DNA from: DASXRA01 sp036506155
GTDB lineage: Bacteria; Actinomycetota; Actinomycetes; Mycobacteriales; Jatrophihabitantaceae
Length of the DNA stretch: 55,323 nucleotides
NCBI GenBank assembly: GCA_036506155.1
Contig: DASXSF010000073.1
Coordinates: 1-55,323, forward strand
Direction of reading: 5' to 3'
The translations under genes were made by a program, and so were the position numbers. The notes under the pieces are model-generated. The model had not been told where the DNA came from. It searched no databases and worked only from the letters and a program-made list of their open reading frames with translations. Below are positions 32,219 to 41,400 of this stretch, piece by piece (positions within the stretch are counted from its first letter, which is position 1; each line of letters begins with the position of its first letter).

Positions 32219-32875
32219 TCACGCGGACTGCCAGCCGCGCAGTCGCTCGACCGTCACGTCGATGACAGCATCGAGGGCGCCCGGCTCCTCGAACAAGTGC
32301 GTCGCGCCGGCGATCACCACGAGCTCGACGCGGCCCCCGCCGGCGGTGATCGTGGCCGCGGCCTGCTCATTGAGGTCCCGCACCACCGGGTCATTGCCAC
32401 CGACGATCAGCAAGGTCGGTGCGTGCACCGCCGGCAGCGCCTCCGCCGCCAGATCCGGGCGGCCACCTCGCGAGACGACGCCGTGGACCAGTCCCGGCCG
32501 ATCGGCAGCACAGCGCAGCGCTGCGGCGGCGCCGGTACTGGCGCCGAACAGGAACAGGGGCGGTGGCGCGGCCCGAGAGGTCGCGGCCATCCAGTCGGCG
32601 GCCGCGGTCAACCGCTGCGCCAGCAGCGCGATGTCGAAGCGCAGCGTCCCGGTGCGGCGGTCGAGCTCGTCTTCCGCGGCGGTGAGCAGGTCCATCAGCA
32701 CCGTGGCGAACCCGACCCGGTTCAGCGCAGCGGCGACGTACCGGTTACGCGGACTGTGCCGGCTGCTGCCGCTGCCGTGCGCGAACAGCACCACACCGCC
32801 GGGCATCGGCGACTGCGTGTAGTCGCCGTCGAGCAGCACGGGCCCGGCGCGGATGTGAAAGGCCTCAGCGTGCAC
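32219..32875 (-). CDS. alpha/beta hydrolase, dienelactone-hydrolase-like, 218 aa
   Basis: Compact alpha/beta hydrolase. The oxyanion region is LFAHGSGSSRHSPRN and the nucleophile elbow is FGASTGAAAA with the serine in G-A-S-T-G. The acid is in VGGNDPVV and the histidine in AGATHLFEEPG. The pattern matches proteins that in other actinobacteria are fused to or neighbour a phosphoribosyltransferase domain; no such domain is here. Substrate unknown. GTG start at 32875. Confidence 0.85.
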   Translation of the reverse strand: MHAEAFHIRAGPVLLDGDYTQSPMPGGVVLFAHGSGSSRHSPRNRYVAAALNRVGFATVLMDLLTAAEDELDRRTGTLRFDIALLAQRLTAAADWMAATSRAAPPPLFLFGASTGAAAALRCAADRPGLVHGVVSRGGRPDLAAEALPAVHAPTLLIVGGNDPVVRDLNEQAAATITAGGGRVELVVIAGATHLFEEPGALDAVIDVTVERLRGWQSA

Positions 32876-32897
32876 TCTGCGTCACCACCCCCGTGCG

Positions 32898-34082
32898 TCA
32901 GTCCGCCAAACCCGGTCGCCACCGCCGGACGTGCCAGTGAAGCGCACCGGCCGCGGCAAGTGTGAACCCAAGCAGCGTCGTCAGCCCGGCTCGCAGCCCG
33001 AAGCTCTGCGCCACCAGCGCGACCATAACCGGCCCGACGATCTGCCCCACCGCGGCAGCGGCGAGTACCTGGCCGAGTGCACCGTCCGCGCCGCGCGGGC
33101 TTGCCGCCACGTGCAACGCGGAAGCCAGAGGGAACGTCGCACCGATCCCGATGCCGACGATGGCGAGGCCGGCGACTGCGAGCGGTGCGCGGGTTGCCGC
33201 CAGCAGCACCGGCAACCCACCGAGCGCCAGTGCCAGCGCGCCGGCGAGCAGCAGCTCGGCCGGCACGCGGTGCGCAAGCCGGCTGACCAGCAACCGTCCC
33301 GCGAGGTTCGTGAGGTACAGCACGCTGACCAGCCCCGCAGCGGTCTGGCGCGGCAGCCCGACGCTGTCACCGAGATAGCTCGCGAGCCAGAACGCCAGCG
33401 CGAACTCGAGCGCCACGATGGCGAACACCACCACCAGTGTCGCGGGCACGCCGCCGTCCCCGCCGCCGCCAGCCGCCCGTGCCGTATCGAGGCGGGGCTC
33501 GGGCAGCGGCACGAACGCCGTTGCCGTCACGGCGACGACGACTGCCGTGGCACACAGCGCGAACGCTGCACGCCAGCCGAGCGGCGTGCCGGCAGCAACG
33601 CCGACAAGCAGCGGGCTGACCACACCGCCGAGGCTGACTGCCACTTCACCCTCCGACATCGCCACGGCCCGGCGCGCACCGTGCCGGTCGGCGAGCACCG
33701 CCCACACTCGGATGAGCGCAGCCGTGCCGAAGAAGCTCACCGCGAATGCCGCGCTGACGGTCACCTCGAGCCGGTTGCCGTACCCCAGGGCGAGCCACGC
33801 GACCGCGGCGCCGAGCATGCCACCGCGGATTGCGACCCCCCGGGCCGGCATCCGGCGGGCATGCGCTGTCAGCAGCCCGGCGAGACCTCCGCCGACGGCG
33901 AAACCAACCTGGTGCAGGACGCTCGCGAGGTAGCTGACGTGCTCTGCTCGCCGTAGGTACGGGAGGGCGGGCCCCAACCCGGCGTTGAGCATCCCGAACG
34001 CGAGCAGCACAACGAACGCGGTCCACGTCACCCGGTCGCGACGGTAACCAGGAGCCGAGGCGGCTGCATCCGGTTCGATCAC
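32898..34082 (-). CDS. MFS transporter, 394 aa
   Basis: About twelve hydrophobic segments with the MFS inter-helix motif region RVWAVLADRHGARRAV. The central loop (about residues 190-215) contains a glycine-rich stretch. The substrate cannot be inferred; it most resembles drug or metabolite exporters. The GTG at 34082 has CAGGCT six bases upstream. It is divergent from an oxidoreductase gene with 89 bases between. Confidence 0.88.
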   Translation of the reverse strand: MIEPDAAASAPGYRRDRVTWTAFVVLLAFGMLNAGLGPALPYLRRAEHVSYLASVLHQVGFAVGGGLAGLLTAHARRMPARGVAIRGGMLGAAVAWLALGYGNRLEVTVSAAFAVSFFGTAALIRVWAVLADRHGARRAVAMSEGEVAVSLGGVVSPLLVGVAAGTPLGWRAAFALCATAVVVAVTATAFVPLPEPRLDTARAAGGGGDGGVPATLVVVFAIVALEFALAFWLASYLGDSVGLPRQTAAGLVSVLYLTNLAGRLLVSRLAHRVPAELLLAGALALALGGLPVLLAATRAPLAVAGLAIVGIGIGATFPLASALHVAASPRGADGALGQVLAAAAVGQIVGPVMVALVAQSFGLRAGLTTLLGFTLAAAGALHWHVRRWRPGLAD

Positions 34083-34171
34083 GTCAGCAGCCTGAGGGCC
34101 GGCAGCGCGCAGGCGAGGACGGCAAGCATCCGGTCATCCTTGCCGACGAGGTCCCTGCCACGATCGAGCAC

Positions 34172-35170
34172 GTGACACAACACGATGCAGCTTCGATCCG
34201 CTGGGGCATCCTCGGGGCCGGCGGCATCGCCGGGCTGGTCGGTCCGGAGATCGCCGCGGAACCGGGCAACGAGGTCGTGGCGGTCGGCGCGCGCGACCTG
34301 GATCGGGCGACCCGGCTGGCGCAGGCCGTCGGTGCGCGGCGTTCCTACGGCTCCTACGCCGATCTGGTCGCCGATCCCGATGTCGACCTCATCTACATCA
34401 CCACCACACCCGCCCAGCACCACGAGCAGGCGCTGCTGGCCCTTCGCGCGGGCAAACCCGTGCTGGTCGAGAAACCCTTCACCGTCAACGCCCGCGAGGC
34501 CGGCGAGGTGGTCGCCGAAGCGCGAGCACGGCAGCTGTTCTGCATGGAGGGCATGTGGATGCGTCTCAACCCGCTGATCATCCGAGCCCAGCAGATCGCG
34601 CGCTCCGGCCGAATCGGCGAGATGATCAGCGTGCACGCCGACCTGTCCCACCTGTTCGAGTTCGACCCGAAGCATCGCGTCTACGACCTGGCCGCCGGCG
34701 GCGGCGCGTTGCTCGACCTCGGCGTGTACCCAGCGACGTTCGCCTGGCTGTTCCTCGGCCGCCCCGACACCGTCGAGGCGATCGGGGCGGTGGCCCCGAC
34801 CGGGACGGACGCCAGCGTCGCGATGCAGTGGGGCTACTCGGACGGCCGGTTCGCCCAGATCTCGTGCACCGCGCTCGGCACCAACCCGCTCACCGGACTC
34901 GTCGCCGGCACCAAGGGCTGGATTTCGATCGGCGGCCGGGTGCACCGCGCCCCCTTCATCACCGTGCACGACGAATCCGGCGACGAGGTGCTGAGCCAGA
35001 CGATCAAGGGTGCCGGATTCAACCACGAGATCGCCGAAGTGGCACGCTGCCTGCGTGCGGGCGAGACGGAAAGTCCGCTCGTCCCGCTGGACGAGACGAT
35101 CGCCATCCTCAGCGTCCTTGACGGCGCTCGCGCTGAGCTCGGGGTGCGCTACCCGGCCGACGACGGTTGA
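34172..35170 (+). CDS. Gfo/Idh/MocA-family NAD(P)-dependent oxidoreductase, 332 aa
   Basis: N-terminal Rossmann domain with WGILGAGGIAGLVGPEI and the family motif AGKPVLVEKPFTVNAREA (EKP lysine). The C-terminal alpha/beta domain has AGGGALLDLGVYPATFAWL, which supplies the D-x3-H-like catalytic region; the usual histidine is replaced by Tyr in LGVYP, as in dimeric dihydrodiol-dehydrogenase-like members. Substrate unknown, probably a sugar or inositol derivative. CACGAT lies seven bases before the GTG. Confidence 0.9.
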   Translation: MTQHDAASIRWGILGAGGIAGLVGPEIAAEPGNEVVAVGARDLDRATRLAQAVGARRSYGSYADLVADPDVDLIYITTTPAQHHEQALLALRAGKPVLVEKPFTVNAREAGEVVAEARARQLFCMEGMWMRLNPLIIRAQQIARSGRIGEMISVHADLSHLFEFDPKHRVYDLAAGGGALLDLGVYPATFAWLFLGRPDTVEAIGAVAPTGTDASVAMQWGYSDGRFAQISCTALGTNPLTGLVAGTKGWISIGGRVHRAPFITVHDESGDEVLSQTIKGAGFNHEIAEVARCLRAGETESPLVPLDETIAILSVLDGARAELGVRYPADDG

Positions 35171-35180
35171 CCGCAGCTGC

Positions 35181-36170
35181 CTAGACCACACGCAGTTCCG
35201 GCGTCGGCACGGTCTCGCCGATGACGGGTGCGCCGGCGATCTCGCCCACGAGCAGCAGCCCACCGCTGGTCTGCGCGTCGGCGAGGAGCAGCAGCTCGTC
35301 CTCCGGGAGCGTCGACTCGAGGTGAGGGCGCACCCAGTCGAGGTTGCGTTTCGTGCCACCGCTGACGAAGCCTTCGCGCAGCGCCTCGCGCGCGCCGTCA
35401 AGGTATGGCACCGCCGCGGCGTCGACGACTGCGCCCAACCCCGACGCGCGCACCATCTTGTACAGGTGCCCGAGCAGCCCGAATCCGGTTACGTCGGTGG
35501 CAGCCTCGACGCCGGCGGCGAGCGCCGCGGCCGCGGCATCGCGGTTGAGCCGTGTCATGCAGTCGATCGCTTGCGGGAACACCTGACCGGTCGCCTTGTG
35601 CCGGTTGTTCAGCACGCCGACGCCGAGCGGCTTGGTCAGGCTGATCGGGAGCCCCGGGCGGGCGCGGTCATTGCGCAGCAGGCGTCGGGGATCAGCCGTG
35701 CCCGTCACGGCCATGCCGTACTTCGGCTCGGGATCGTCAACGCTGTGCCCGCCGCCGACGGCGCAGCCGGCCGCACGCGCGACGGACAGCCCGCCGCGAA
35801 GCACCTCCCGGACGAGGTCGAGGGGCAGTACCTCACGGGGCCAGCAGAGCAGGTTCACCGCGACGAGCGGACGCCCGCCCATCGCGTAGATGTCAGACAG
35901 TGCGTTGGCGGCAGCGATGCGGCCCCAGTCGTACGGGTCGTCGACGACGGGAGCGAAGAAGTCGGCGGTCGCGACCACGGCGGTATCCGCGTCGATCGTC
36001 ACGACGGCCGCATCATCGCCCGCGTCGAGGCCGACGAGGACGCTGCCGATCGGCTCGCCGATCAGGTCGGCCACGATCTCCTCGAGCTCGCCGGGCGGGA
36101 TTTTGCACGCGCATCCGCCGCCGTGCGCGTACTGGGTCAACCGCCAGCCTGCGGACATGGGAGCGACCAT
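35181..36170 (-). CDS. selD: selenophosphate synthetase, 329 aa
   Basis: Makes selenophosphate from selenide and ATP for selenocysteyl-tRNA. The glycine-rich segment HGGGCACKI holds Cys20 (position of Sec/Cys17 in E. coli) and Lys23. ATP and metal aspartates are in DAGDDAAV, ATADFFAPVVDDPYDWGRIAAANALSDIYAMGG, and GGGHSVDDPE. This copy uses cysteine, not selenocysteine. The ATG at 36170 has AACGCT seven bases upstream; an ATG at 36158 is an alternative. It is divergent from tRNA-Sec, 20 bases away. Confidence 0.95.
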   Translation of the reverse strand: MVAPMSAGWRLTQYAHGGGCACKIPPGELEEIVADLIGEPIGSVLVGLDAGDDAAVVTIDADTAVVATADFFAPVVDDPYDWGRIAAANALSDIYAMGGRPLVAVNLLCWPREVLPLDLVREVLRGGLSVARAAGCAVGGGHSVDDPEPKYGMAVTGTADPRRLLRNDRARPGLPISLTKPLGVGVLNNRHKATGQVFPQAIDCMTRLNRDAAAAALAAGVEAATDVTGFGLLGHLYKMVRASGLGAVVDAAAVPYLDGAREALREGFVSGGTKRNLDWVRPHLESTLPEDELLLLADAQTSGGLLLVGEIAGAPVIGETVPTPELRVV

Positions 36171-36190
36171 AACCCGTAGCGTTTACCGGC

Positions 36191-36283
36191 GGAGGCGTAC
36201 AGGCGCCTGGTGGCCCTCCCGGTCTTCAAAACCGGTGGAGCCGAGCATCTCGGCTCGGCGGGTTCGATTCCCGTCCGCCTCCG
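36191..36283 (+). tRNA. selC: tRNA-Sec (anticodon TCA)
   Basis: Length 93. Anticodon stem CGGTC/ACCGG-like with loop TTCAAAA (anticodon TCA), which reads UGA. The extra-long variable arm GAGCCGAG-CAT-CTCGGCTC has eight perfect pairs. Acceptor GGAGGCG/CGCCTCC with discriminator G; the eighth pair is a T-C mismatch. T-arm GCGGG-TTCGATT-CCCGT. The long variable arm and TCA loop are diagnostic. The adjacent selD confirms selenocysteine use. Confidence 0.96.
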
Positions 36284-36286
36284 CGC

Positions 36287-37309
36287 TCACCGGCCAGCCG
36301 CCTGGGTCGCGGCGCGAGCCGCGTGCGTGAGCTGCTCGACCCAGGCGTCGGCTACGTCGACCGATGCCGCGCCGTACGCTCCCTGCCGGGCGCGGGCGTT
36401 GACGCCGGCCAGGATCGCGGCCAGCCGCCACAGCGCGAATGCCAGGTAATATCCGAGGTCGTCGAGCGGCCGGCCCGACGCCTCGGCGTACCGCTCGGCA
36501 AGCCGCTCGCGCGACACGTAGCCGGCGCTGCGGGTCGGGCGCGGCAGCGGCACCCCATCACCGGGCGCGCCCCAGTAGGCCACTAGCCAACCCAGGTCGG
36601 CAAGTGGATCGCCGAGCGTCGCGAGCTCCCAGTCGAGGACGGCACGCACCTCGCCCGCCTCGCCGACGATCATATTCGCGGGACGGAAGTCGCCGTGCAC
36701 GATGGTGGTCTCCCGCTGCACGGGCGCGCCGTCGCGAAGGCGGGTCAGCACGTCGCGCATCGCAGCGGTAACCGTAGCTCCGAGTCGGTCGAGCTGCCCT
36801 TCCCAGCGGGTGAGCTGCCGGGTCACGTAGTCGCTGCCTTTGCCGAGGCCGGCCAGCCCGACATCGGACGGGGTGATGGAGTGCAGACCGGCCAGCACAT
36901 CCACGAGGTGGGGCCCCAGCGCGGCGCGTGCCGGCAGATCAAGCGTTTGCTCGGCCACTTGCTGGTCCCCCGGCACCACGCCCGGGACATAGTCCATGAC
37001 GAAGAACGGCACGCCGACGACGGCCGGGTCCTCGCAAGCGGCCACCATGCGCGGCACCGGCACCGCCGTTCCGGCCAGCGCTGACATGATCCGGTACTCA
37101 CGCAACACGTCATGCGCCGACGCGATTACTCCGGACATCGGCGGACGGCGCAGCACCCACCGCGCGCCCGCCGCGTCACAGACCAGGTAGGTGAGGTTGG
37201 ACCGCCCGCCGGTAAGCAGCTCAGCACGCAATGGCGGCACGATCGAGGTGTCCCGTGCGCTCAGCCAGCGCCCGACCGCGTCGACCGGCAGCGCCGTGGT
37301 GTCGCTCAT
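36287..37309 (-). CDS. aminoglycoside-phosphotransferase-fold kinase (APH family), 340 aa
   Basis: Protein-kinase-like fold. ATP loop region GGRSNLTYLV; catalytic loop VHGDFRPANMIV with its Asp and Asn; metal motif LDWELATLGDPLADLGWL. This long form resembles the acyl-CoA-dehydrogenase-associated APH domain (ACAD10-like) and not resistance enzymes. Substrate unknown. The ATG overlaps the MBL gene's stop by four bases, so it is the third gene of an xth-MBL-APH operon. Confidence 0.87.
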   Translation of the reverse strand: MSDTTALPVDAVGRWLSARDTSIVPPLRAELLTGGRSNLTYLVCDAAGARWVLRRPPMSGVIASAHDVLREYRIMSALAGTAVPVPRMVAACEDPAVVGVPFFVMDYVPGVVPGDQQVAEQTLDLPARAALGPHLVDVLAGLHSITPSDVGLAGLGKGSDYVTRQLTRWEGQLDRLGATVTAAMRDVLTRLRDGAPVQRETTIVHGDFRPANMIVGEAGEVRAVLDWELATLGDPLADLGWLVAYWGAPGDGVPLPRPTRSAGYVSRERLAERYAEASGRPLDDLGYYLAFALWRLAAILAGVNARARQGAYGAASVDVADAWVEQLTHAARAATQAAGR

Positions 37310-38172
37310 GTCAGGCTCACGACGTCGTGCCCGTTCATTACGACCACACCCTCGGCGCGCATCTTCTCCAGGGCGGCGCGCGTCGACTGCTCAGCCGACG
37401 GGTGAAGCGCCGGGTCGATGTCGCCGTAGATGCGCGTCACGATCCCCTTGACATCGCTCGGACCGGCGCGCAGCACAGCGGTGATCTGCCGCTCGCGGAA
37501 GAGCCGGTGCGCCAGGTAGTAGTCGATCACCGCCTTGGGGTCGTCGCGCAGCTCCGGCCCGTGGCCCGGATACAGCGCGGACGGGCCGAGGTCGAGCACG
37601 CGCCGCAGCGACTCGAGGTAGGCGAGGAGATCACCCTCGGGGTAGGTAACAACGGACGTGCCGCGGCCGAGGACGTGGTCACCGGTCAGTACCGCCCCGG
37701 ATTCCAGCCGGAACGCCAGGTGGTCGCTGGTGTGCCCGGGCGTCGCCACCGCCGTCACCGATGTACCGGCCAAGGCCACCTGATCGCCGTCGGCGAGTAC
37801 CCGGCCGTCCCGCCCGGCCACCTGCGGGCGCGCCGCGCACACGCGTGCGCCGAGCAGCGTCGCCCAGGGCAGTGCGGCCTCCGCATGGTCCACGTGATGG
37901 TGCGTGACGAGGATCCAGCGGCACACCGCGTCGCCGATCGCGCCCTCAACGCGCGCCAGGTGCCCAGGCTCCGGCGGTCCGGGATCGACGACCGCCGTCT
38001 CGCCGTCGCCGTGGATCACATAAGTGTTCGTGCCGTCCAGCGACATCACGCCGGCGTTCGGGGCCAGCACCCGCGACACCAGCTCGGTAAGCCGTGCCTC
38101 GCGCGGCAGCTGTCCGAACGCGGGAAGGTCCCATCCCAGCCGGGGGTCGGCCGGCGGCTCCACCTGCGTCAT
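37306..38172 (-). CDS. metallo-beta-lactamase-fold hydrolase, LACTB2-like, 288 aa
   Basis: Zinc motif HHHVDH (His91, His93, Asp95, His96) in VTHHHVDHAEAALPW, followed by ATPGHTSDHLAF, LTGDHVLGRG and LYPGHGPEL. The C-terminal 80 residues (winged-helix-like: SDVKGIVTRIYGDIDPALHPSAEQSTRAALEKMRAEG) are the LACTB2-type tail, which in the mammalian enzyme goes with endoribonuclease activity. Nuclease versus thioesterase cannot be told by eye. It overlaps its neighbours by four bases on both sides. Confidence 0.86.
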   Translation of the reverse strand: MTQVEPPADPRLGWDLPAFGQLPREARLTELVSRVLAPNAGVMSLDGTNTYVIHGDGETAVVDPGPPEPGHLARVEGAIGDAVCRWILVTHHHVDHAEAALPWATLLGARVCAARPQVAGRDGRVLADGDQVALAGTSVTAVATPGHTSDHLAFRLESGAVLTGDHVLGRGTSVVTYPEGDLLAYLESLRRVLDLGPSALYPGHGPELRDDPKAVIDYYLAHRLFRERQITAVLRAGPSDVKGIVTRIYGDIDPALHPSAEQSTRAALEKMRAEGVVVMNGHDVVSLT

Positions 38173-39032
38173 CGAGCCTGCGGCAGGGTGACCGAGCGCC
38201 GTGCCGCGCGAGCAGCCGACGGTGGAGGCACGACCGGGCCGATGTCGCCGTCCGGCGCCTCGTCGAGGTCGACGATCACCGGTGCGTGGTCGCTCGGACC
38301 GGTGCCCTTGCGAGCGTGCCGGTCGACCCAGGCGGCACGGACCCGGCCGGCCACCCCTGAGCTGGCCAGCACAAGATCGATGCGCATGCCGAGGTCCTGG
38401 TGGAACATGCCGGCGCGGTAGTCCCAGTACGTGAAGACCCGCTCGCCCGGCCACCGCTCACGCACCACATCGTGGAGGCCAGTGGCTTGCAGTTCGGCAA
38501 GCGCGGCGCGTTCCGGCGGCGTGACGTGCGTCTGGCCGACGTAGGCCGCCGGGTCGAAGACATCGACGTCGGCCGGCGCGATGTTCATATCGCCGCACAC
38601 CACGACGTCGGCCGGCCCGGTGGCGACCGCATCACGAAGCGCGGCCAGCCAGGCGAGCTTGTAGTGATAGTGCTCGGAATCGGGTTCCCGGCCGTTCGGT
38701 ACGTACACCGAGTGAACCCGCACCCCGCCGCACGTCGCCGACACGGCGCGCGCCTCGGGATGCGGGAAACCCGGCGCGCCCGGCAGCCCGGCGACGAGGT
38801 CGTCGAGACCCACTCGGGACAGGATCGCCACCCCGTTCCAGCGCGCCTCGCCGTAGTAGCCGACGCCGTATCCGCGCTCGGCCAGTGGCGCGCCGAGCAG
38901 TTCGGTGAACGCCGCCTCGGCGAGCTTCGTCTCCTGCAGGCACACCACGTCGGGCTGTCGCTGGTCCAGCCACGGCAGCAGGCGGGGTACCCGCTGCTTG
39001 ACGGAGTTCACGTTCCATGTCGCGATGCGCAC
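38169..39032 (-). CDS. xth: exodeoxyribonuclease III, 287 aa
   Basis: AP endonuclease and 3' exonuclease for base excision repair. Landmarks: MRIATWNVNSVKQRV, VCLQETKL, YVPNGREPDSE, GDMNIAPADVDV, and SDHAPVIVDL at the C-terminus of the catalytic domain. The last 35 residues are a non-conserved tail with PVVPPPSAARA. GTG start at 39032 with TACGTT six bases upstream. It is divergent from the LigD-type gene by 35 bases, so two repair genes share a promoter region. Confidence 0.94.
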   Translation of the reverse strand: MRIATWNVNSVKQRVPRLLPWLDQRQPDVVCLQETKLAEAAFTELLGAPLAERGYGVGYYGEARWNGVAILSRVGLDDLVAGLPGAPGFPHPEARAVSATCGGVRVHSVYVPNGREPDSEHYHYKLAWLAALRDAVATGPADVVVCGDMNIAPADVDVFDPAAYVGQTHVTPPERAALAELQATGLHDVVRERWPGERVFTYWDYRAGMFHQDLGMRIDLVLASSGVAGRVRAAWVDRHARKGTGPSDHAPVIVDLDEAPDGDIGPVVPPPSAARAARRSVTLPQAR

Positions 39033-39067
39033 CCGCTCAACGTAGCCCGGACGGGCACGATGGACGT

Positions 39068-40645
39068 ATGCCGAAGGACCGGCTGGCCACCTACCGCGCC
39101 AAACGCGACTTCGCCCGCACGCCCGAGCCGGCGGGTGAGCCGAGGCGCGACTGGACGAAGCGGCGGTTCGTCGTCCAGCGCCACCGGGCCCGCCGACTCC
39201 ACTACGACTTCCGCCTCGAGATCGACGGCGTGCTGGTGAGCTGGGCGGTGCCGAAAGGGCCGTCCCTTGACGCATCGGTGCGGCGCGCGGCGTTCCATGT
39301 CGAAGACCACCCGATCGAGTACCTCGACTTCGAGGGCGTCATCCCCGGGGGGCAGTACGGCGGCGGTGACGTCATCGTCTGGGATCTCGGCACCTGGGAG
39401 CCACACGAGGCGCCCGACCCACGTCGCGCGATCACCGAGGGCGAGCTGCATGCCGACCTTTTCGGTGAGAAGCTGCGCGGCCGGTTCGTCCTCGTCCGCA
39501 CCGGGCCGCCGGCGGAACGCGAGGACTGGCTGCTGCTGCACAAGCATGACGAGTTCGCCGTCGACGGCTGGGACGCCGAGGATCACCCCAAGTCCGTGTT
39601 GAGCGGACGCACCAACGACGAGGTGAAGGCCGACCCGGACCGGATGTGGCGCTCGGACCTGCCCGCAGCCCGCGCCGCCGTTCTGCTCAAGACGCCGACG
39701 GCCAGCTCCGACGAGCTGGCCGAGCTCGACACGTTCGGCGCATCAGGGCGGTGGCACGTCTTCGGCCGCGAGCTGCGCGTCACCAATCTCGACAAGGTGC
39801 TGTTCCCTCCGCGCGGCCGGGAAAAGCCCGTCACCAAGCGGGATCTGCTGCGCTACGCGGCCCGGATCGCGCCGGTGCTGCAGCCGTATCTTGCCGGTCG
39901 TGCGCTCAACCTGCATCGCTTCCCGAACGGCACGCAGGCGAAGGGGTTCTGGCACAAGGAGCTGCCCGGCCACGCCCCGGATTGGTTGGCCCGCTGGGAC
40001 AATCCAGAGGCGGACCGCGGCGAGACGCACACCTATCTCGTTGTCGACGAGCCGGCCGCGCTCGTCTGGGTGGCCAACTTCGGCGCTCTCGAGTGGCATG
40101 CCTGGACGTCGCGTACCGATCGGCCGCACCAGCCGACGTACGCGCTGATCGATATCGACCCAGGCGACACGACGCGCTGGTCGGACGTGCTCACCCTCGC
40201 CCGGCTGCACCGCACCGCGTTCGAGCACCTCGGCGTGACGGCCCGCGCGAAGGTCACCGGCCGGCGCGGCATCCAGATCTGGGTGCCGATCAAGCGCGGG
40301 CCGAGCTTCGACGAGACCCGTGCCTGGGTGGAGCAGCTGTCCCGGTCGATCAGCGACGTGGTGCCCGAGCTCGTCAGCTGGAAGTGGGAGGTGCGTGAAC
40401 GCGGCGGGCTGGCCCGCCTCGACTACACGCAGAACGCGATCAACAAGACCCTCGTCGCGCCGTACAGTCCGCGCCCGGCGCCGGGCGCCCCCGTCTCCGC
40501 GCCTATCGACTGGGACGAGCTCGACGACAAGACGCTTCGCCCGGACCGGTTCACCATCCGCACCATACTGCGGCGTATCGAGGAGCACGGCGATCTGTTC
40601 CGTCCGGTACTGGACGACGCGCAGCTGCTCCCACGACTCGACTGA
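39068..40645 (+). CDS. LigD-like protein with PE and POL domains but no ligase domain, 525 aa
   Basis: Residues 1-200 are a LigD 3'-phosphoesterase domain: His39, His45, Asp47, Arg49 and His81 match P. aeruginosa LigD His42/48, Asp50, Arg52 and His84 at a constant offset of three. Residues 240-525 are the primase-polymerase domain with Asp362 and Asp364 in LIDIDPGD and LNLHRFPNGTQAKGFWHKELP. There is no ATP-dependent ligase motif (KxDG). It therefore processes ends and fills gaps but needs a separate ligase. CACGAT is six bases before the ATG. Confidence 0.92.
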   Translation: MPKDRLATYRAKRDFARTPEPAGEPRRDWTKRRFVVQRHRARRLHYDFRLEIDGVLVSWAVPKGPSLDASVRRAAFHVEDHPIEYLDFEGVIPGGQYGGGDVIVWDLGTWEPHEAPDPRRAITEGELHADLFGEKLRGRFVLVRTGPPAEREDWLLLHKHDEFAVDGWDAEDHPKSVLSGRTNDEVKADPDRMWRSDLPAARAAVLLKTPTASSDELAELDTFGASGRWHVFGRELRVTNLDKVLFPPRGREKPVTKRDLLRYAARIAPVLQPYLAGRALNLHRFPNGTQAKGFWHKELPGHAPDWLARWDNPEADRGETHTYLVVDEPAALVWVANFGALEWHAWTSRTDRPHQPTYALIDIDPGDTTRWSDVLTLARLHRTAFEHLGVTARAKVTGRRGIQIWVPIKRGPSFDETRAWVEQLSRSISDVVPELVSWKWEVRERGGLARLDYTQNAINKTLVAPYSPRPAPGAPVSAPIDWDELDDKTLRPDRFTIRTILRRIEEHGDLFRPVLDDAQLLPRLD

Positions 40646-40680
40646 CGTAGCAGCTCAGCGTATTGGGGCAGTATCGAGGC

Positions 40681-41400
40681 ATGCTGGGCCTGCCCGACCA
40701 CGTCCACGCCTGCCTGTTCGACCTCGATGGGGTGCTGACCGACACGGCCAGCCTGCACCGCGCCGCGTGGAAGCGAACGTTCGACCCCTATCTCGCCGAG
40801 CACGGCCAGGCGCCGTTCACGGACGAGGACTACGAGAGCTATGTCGACGGCAAACCGCGCCCCGCCGGGGTGCGTGACTTCCTCGCGTCGCGGGGGATCC
40901 ACCTTCCCGAGGGTGAGGACGACGACCCACCGGCGCGGGACACGGTGCGCGGCATCGGCAACCGAAAGAACGAGCTGCTGGAGCAGCTGATCCACCGCGA
41001 CGGGGTTGCCGTTTATGACGGCTCACGCCGCTACCTGGAGCTGGCCCGTAACGCCGGCCTCGCCCGCGCGCTGGTGTCCTCGAGCACGAATGCGCAGGCT
41101 GTCCTTTCGGTCACCGGCCTGGATGCGCTGCTTTCCGCGGTCGTCGACGGGCACACCGTCGAGCAGCAGCACCTCGCAGGCAAGCCTGCGCCCGACTCAT
41201 TCCTTGCCGGCGCCGACCTCCTCGGCGTTGCGCCGGCAGAGGCCGCCGTGTTCGAGGACGCAATCGCCGGCGTCGCCGCCGGGCGGGCCGGCCGTTTCGG
41301 CTTTGTCGTCGGCGTCAACCGGTTGGACGCCGAGCATGCCAGGCAGCTGCGTGCGAACGGCGCCGACATCGTGGTATCCGACCTTGCGGAGTTGACATGA
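40681..41400 (+). CDS. HAD-family beta-phosphoglucomutase-like phosphatase, 239 aa
   Basis: Motif I is FDLDGVLTDTASLHRAAW with two aspartates, motif II is ALVSSST, motif III the lysine in HLAGKPAPDSFL and motif IV VFEDAIAGVAAG. These are beta-phosphoglucomutase features. The stop overlaps the GH65 gene by four bases, a classic pairing: the phosphorylase releases beta-glucose-1-phosphate, which this enzyme turns into glucose-6-phosphate. CAGTAT is six bases before the ATG. Confidence 0.9.
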   Translation: MLGLPDHVHACLFDLDGVLTDTASLHRAAWKRTFDPYLAEHGQAPFTDEDYESYVDGKPRPAGVRDFLASRGIHLPEGEDDDPPARDTVRGIGNRKNELLEQLIHRDGVAVYDGSRRYLELARNAGLARALVSSSTNAQAVLSVTGLDALLSAVVDGHTVEQQHLAGKPAPDSFLAGADLLGVAPAEAAVFEDAIAGVAAGRAGRFGFVVGVNRLDAEHARQLRANGADIVVSDLAELT

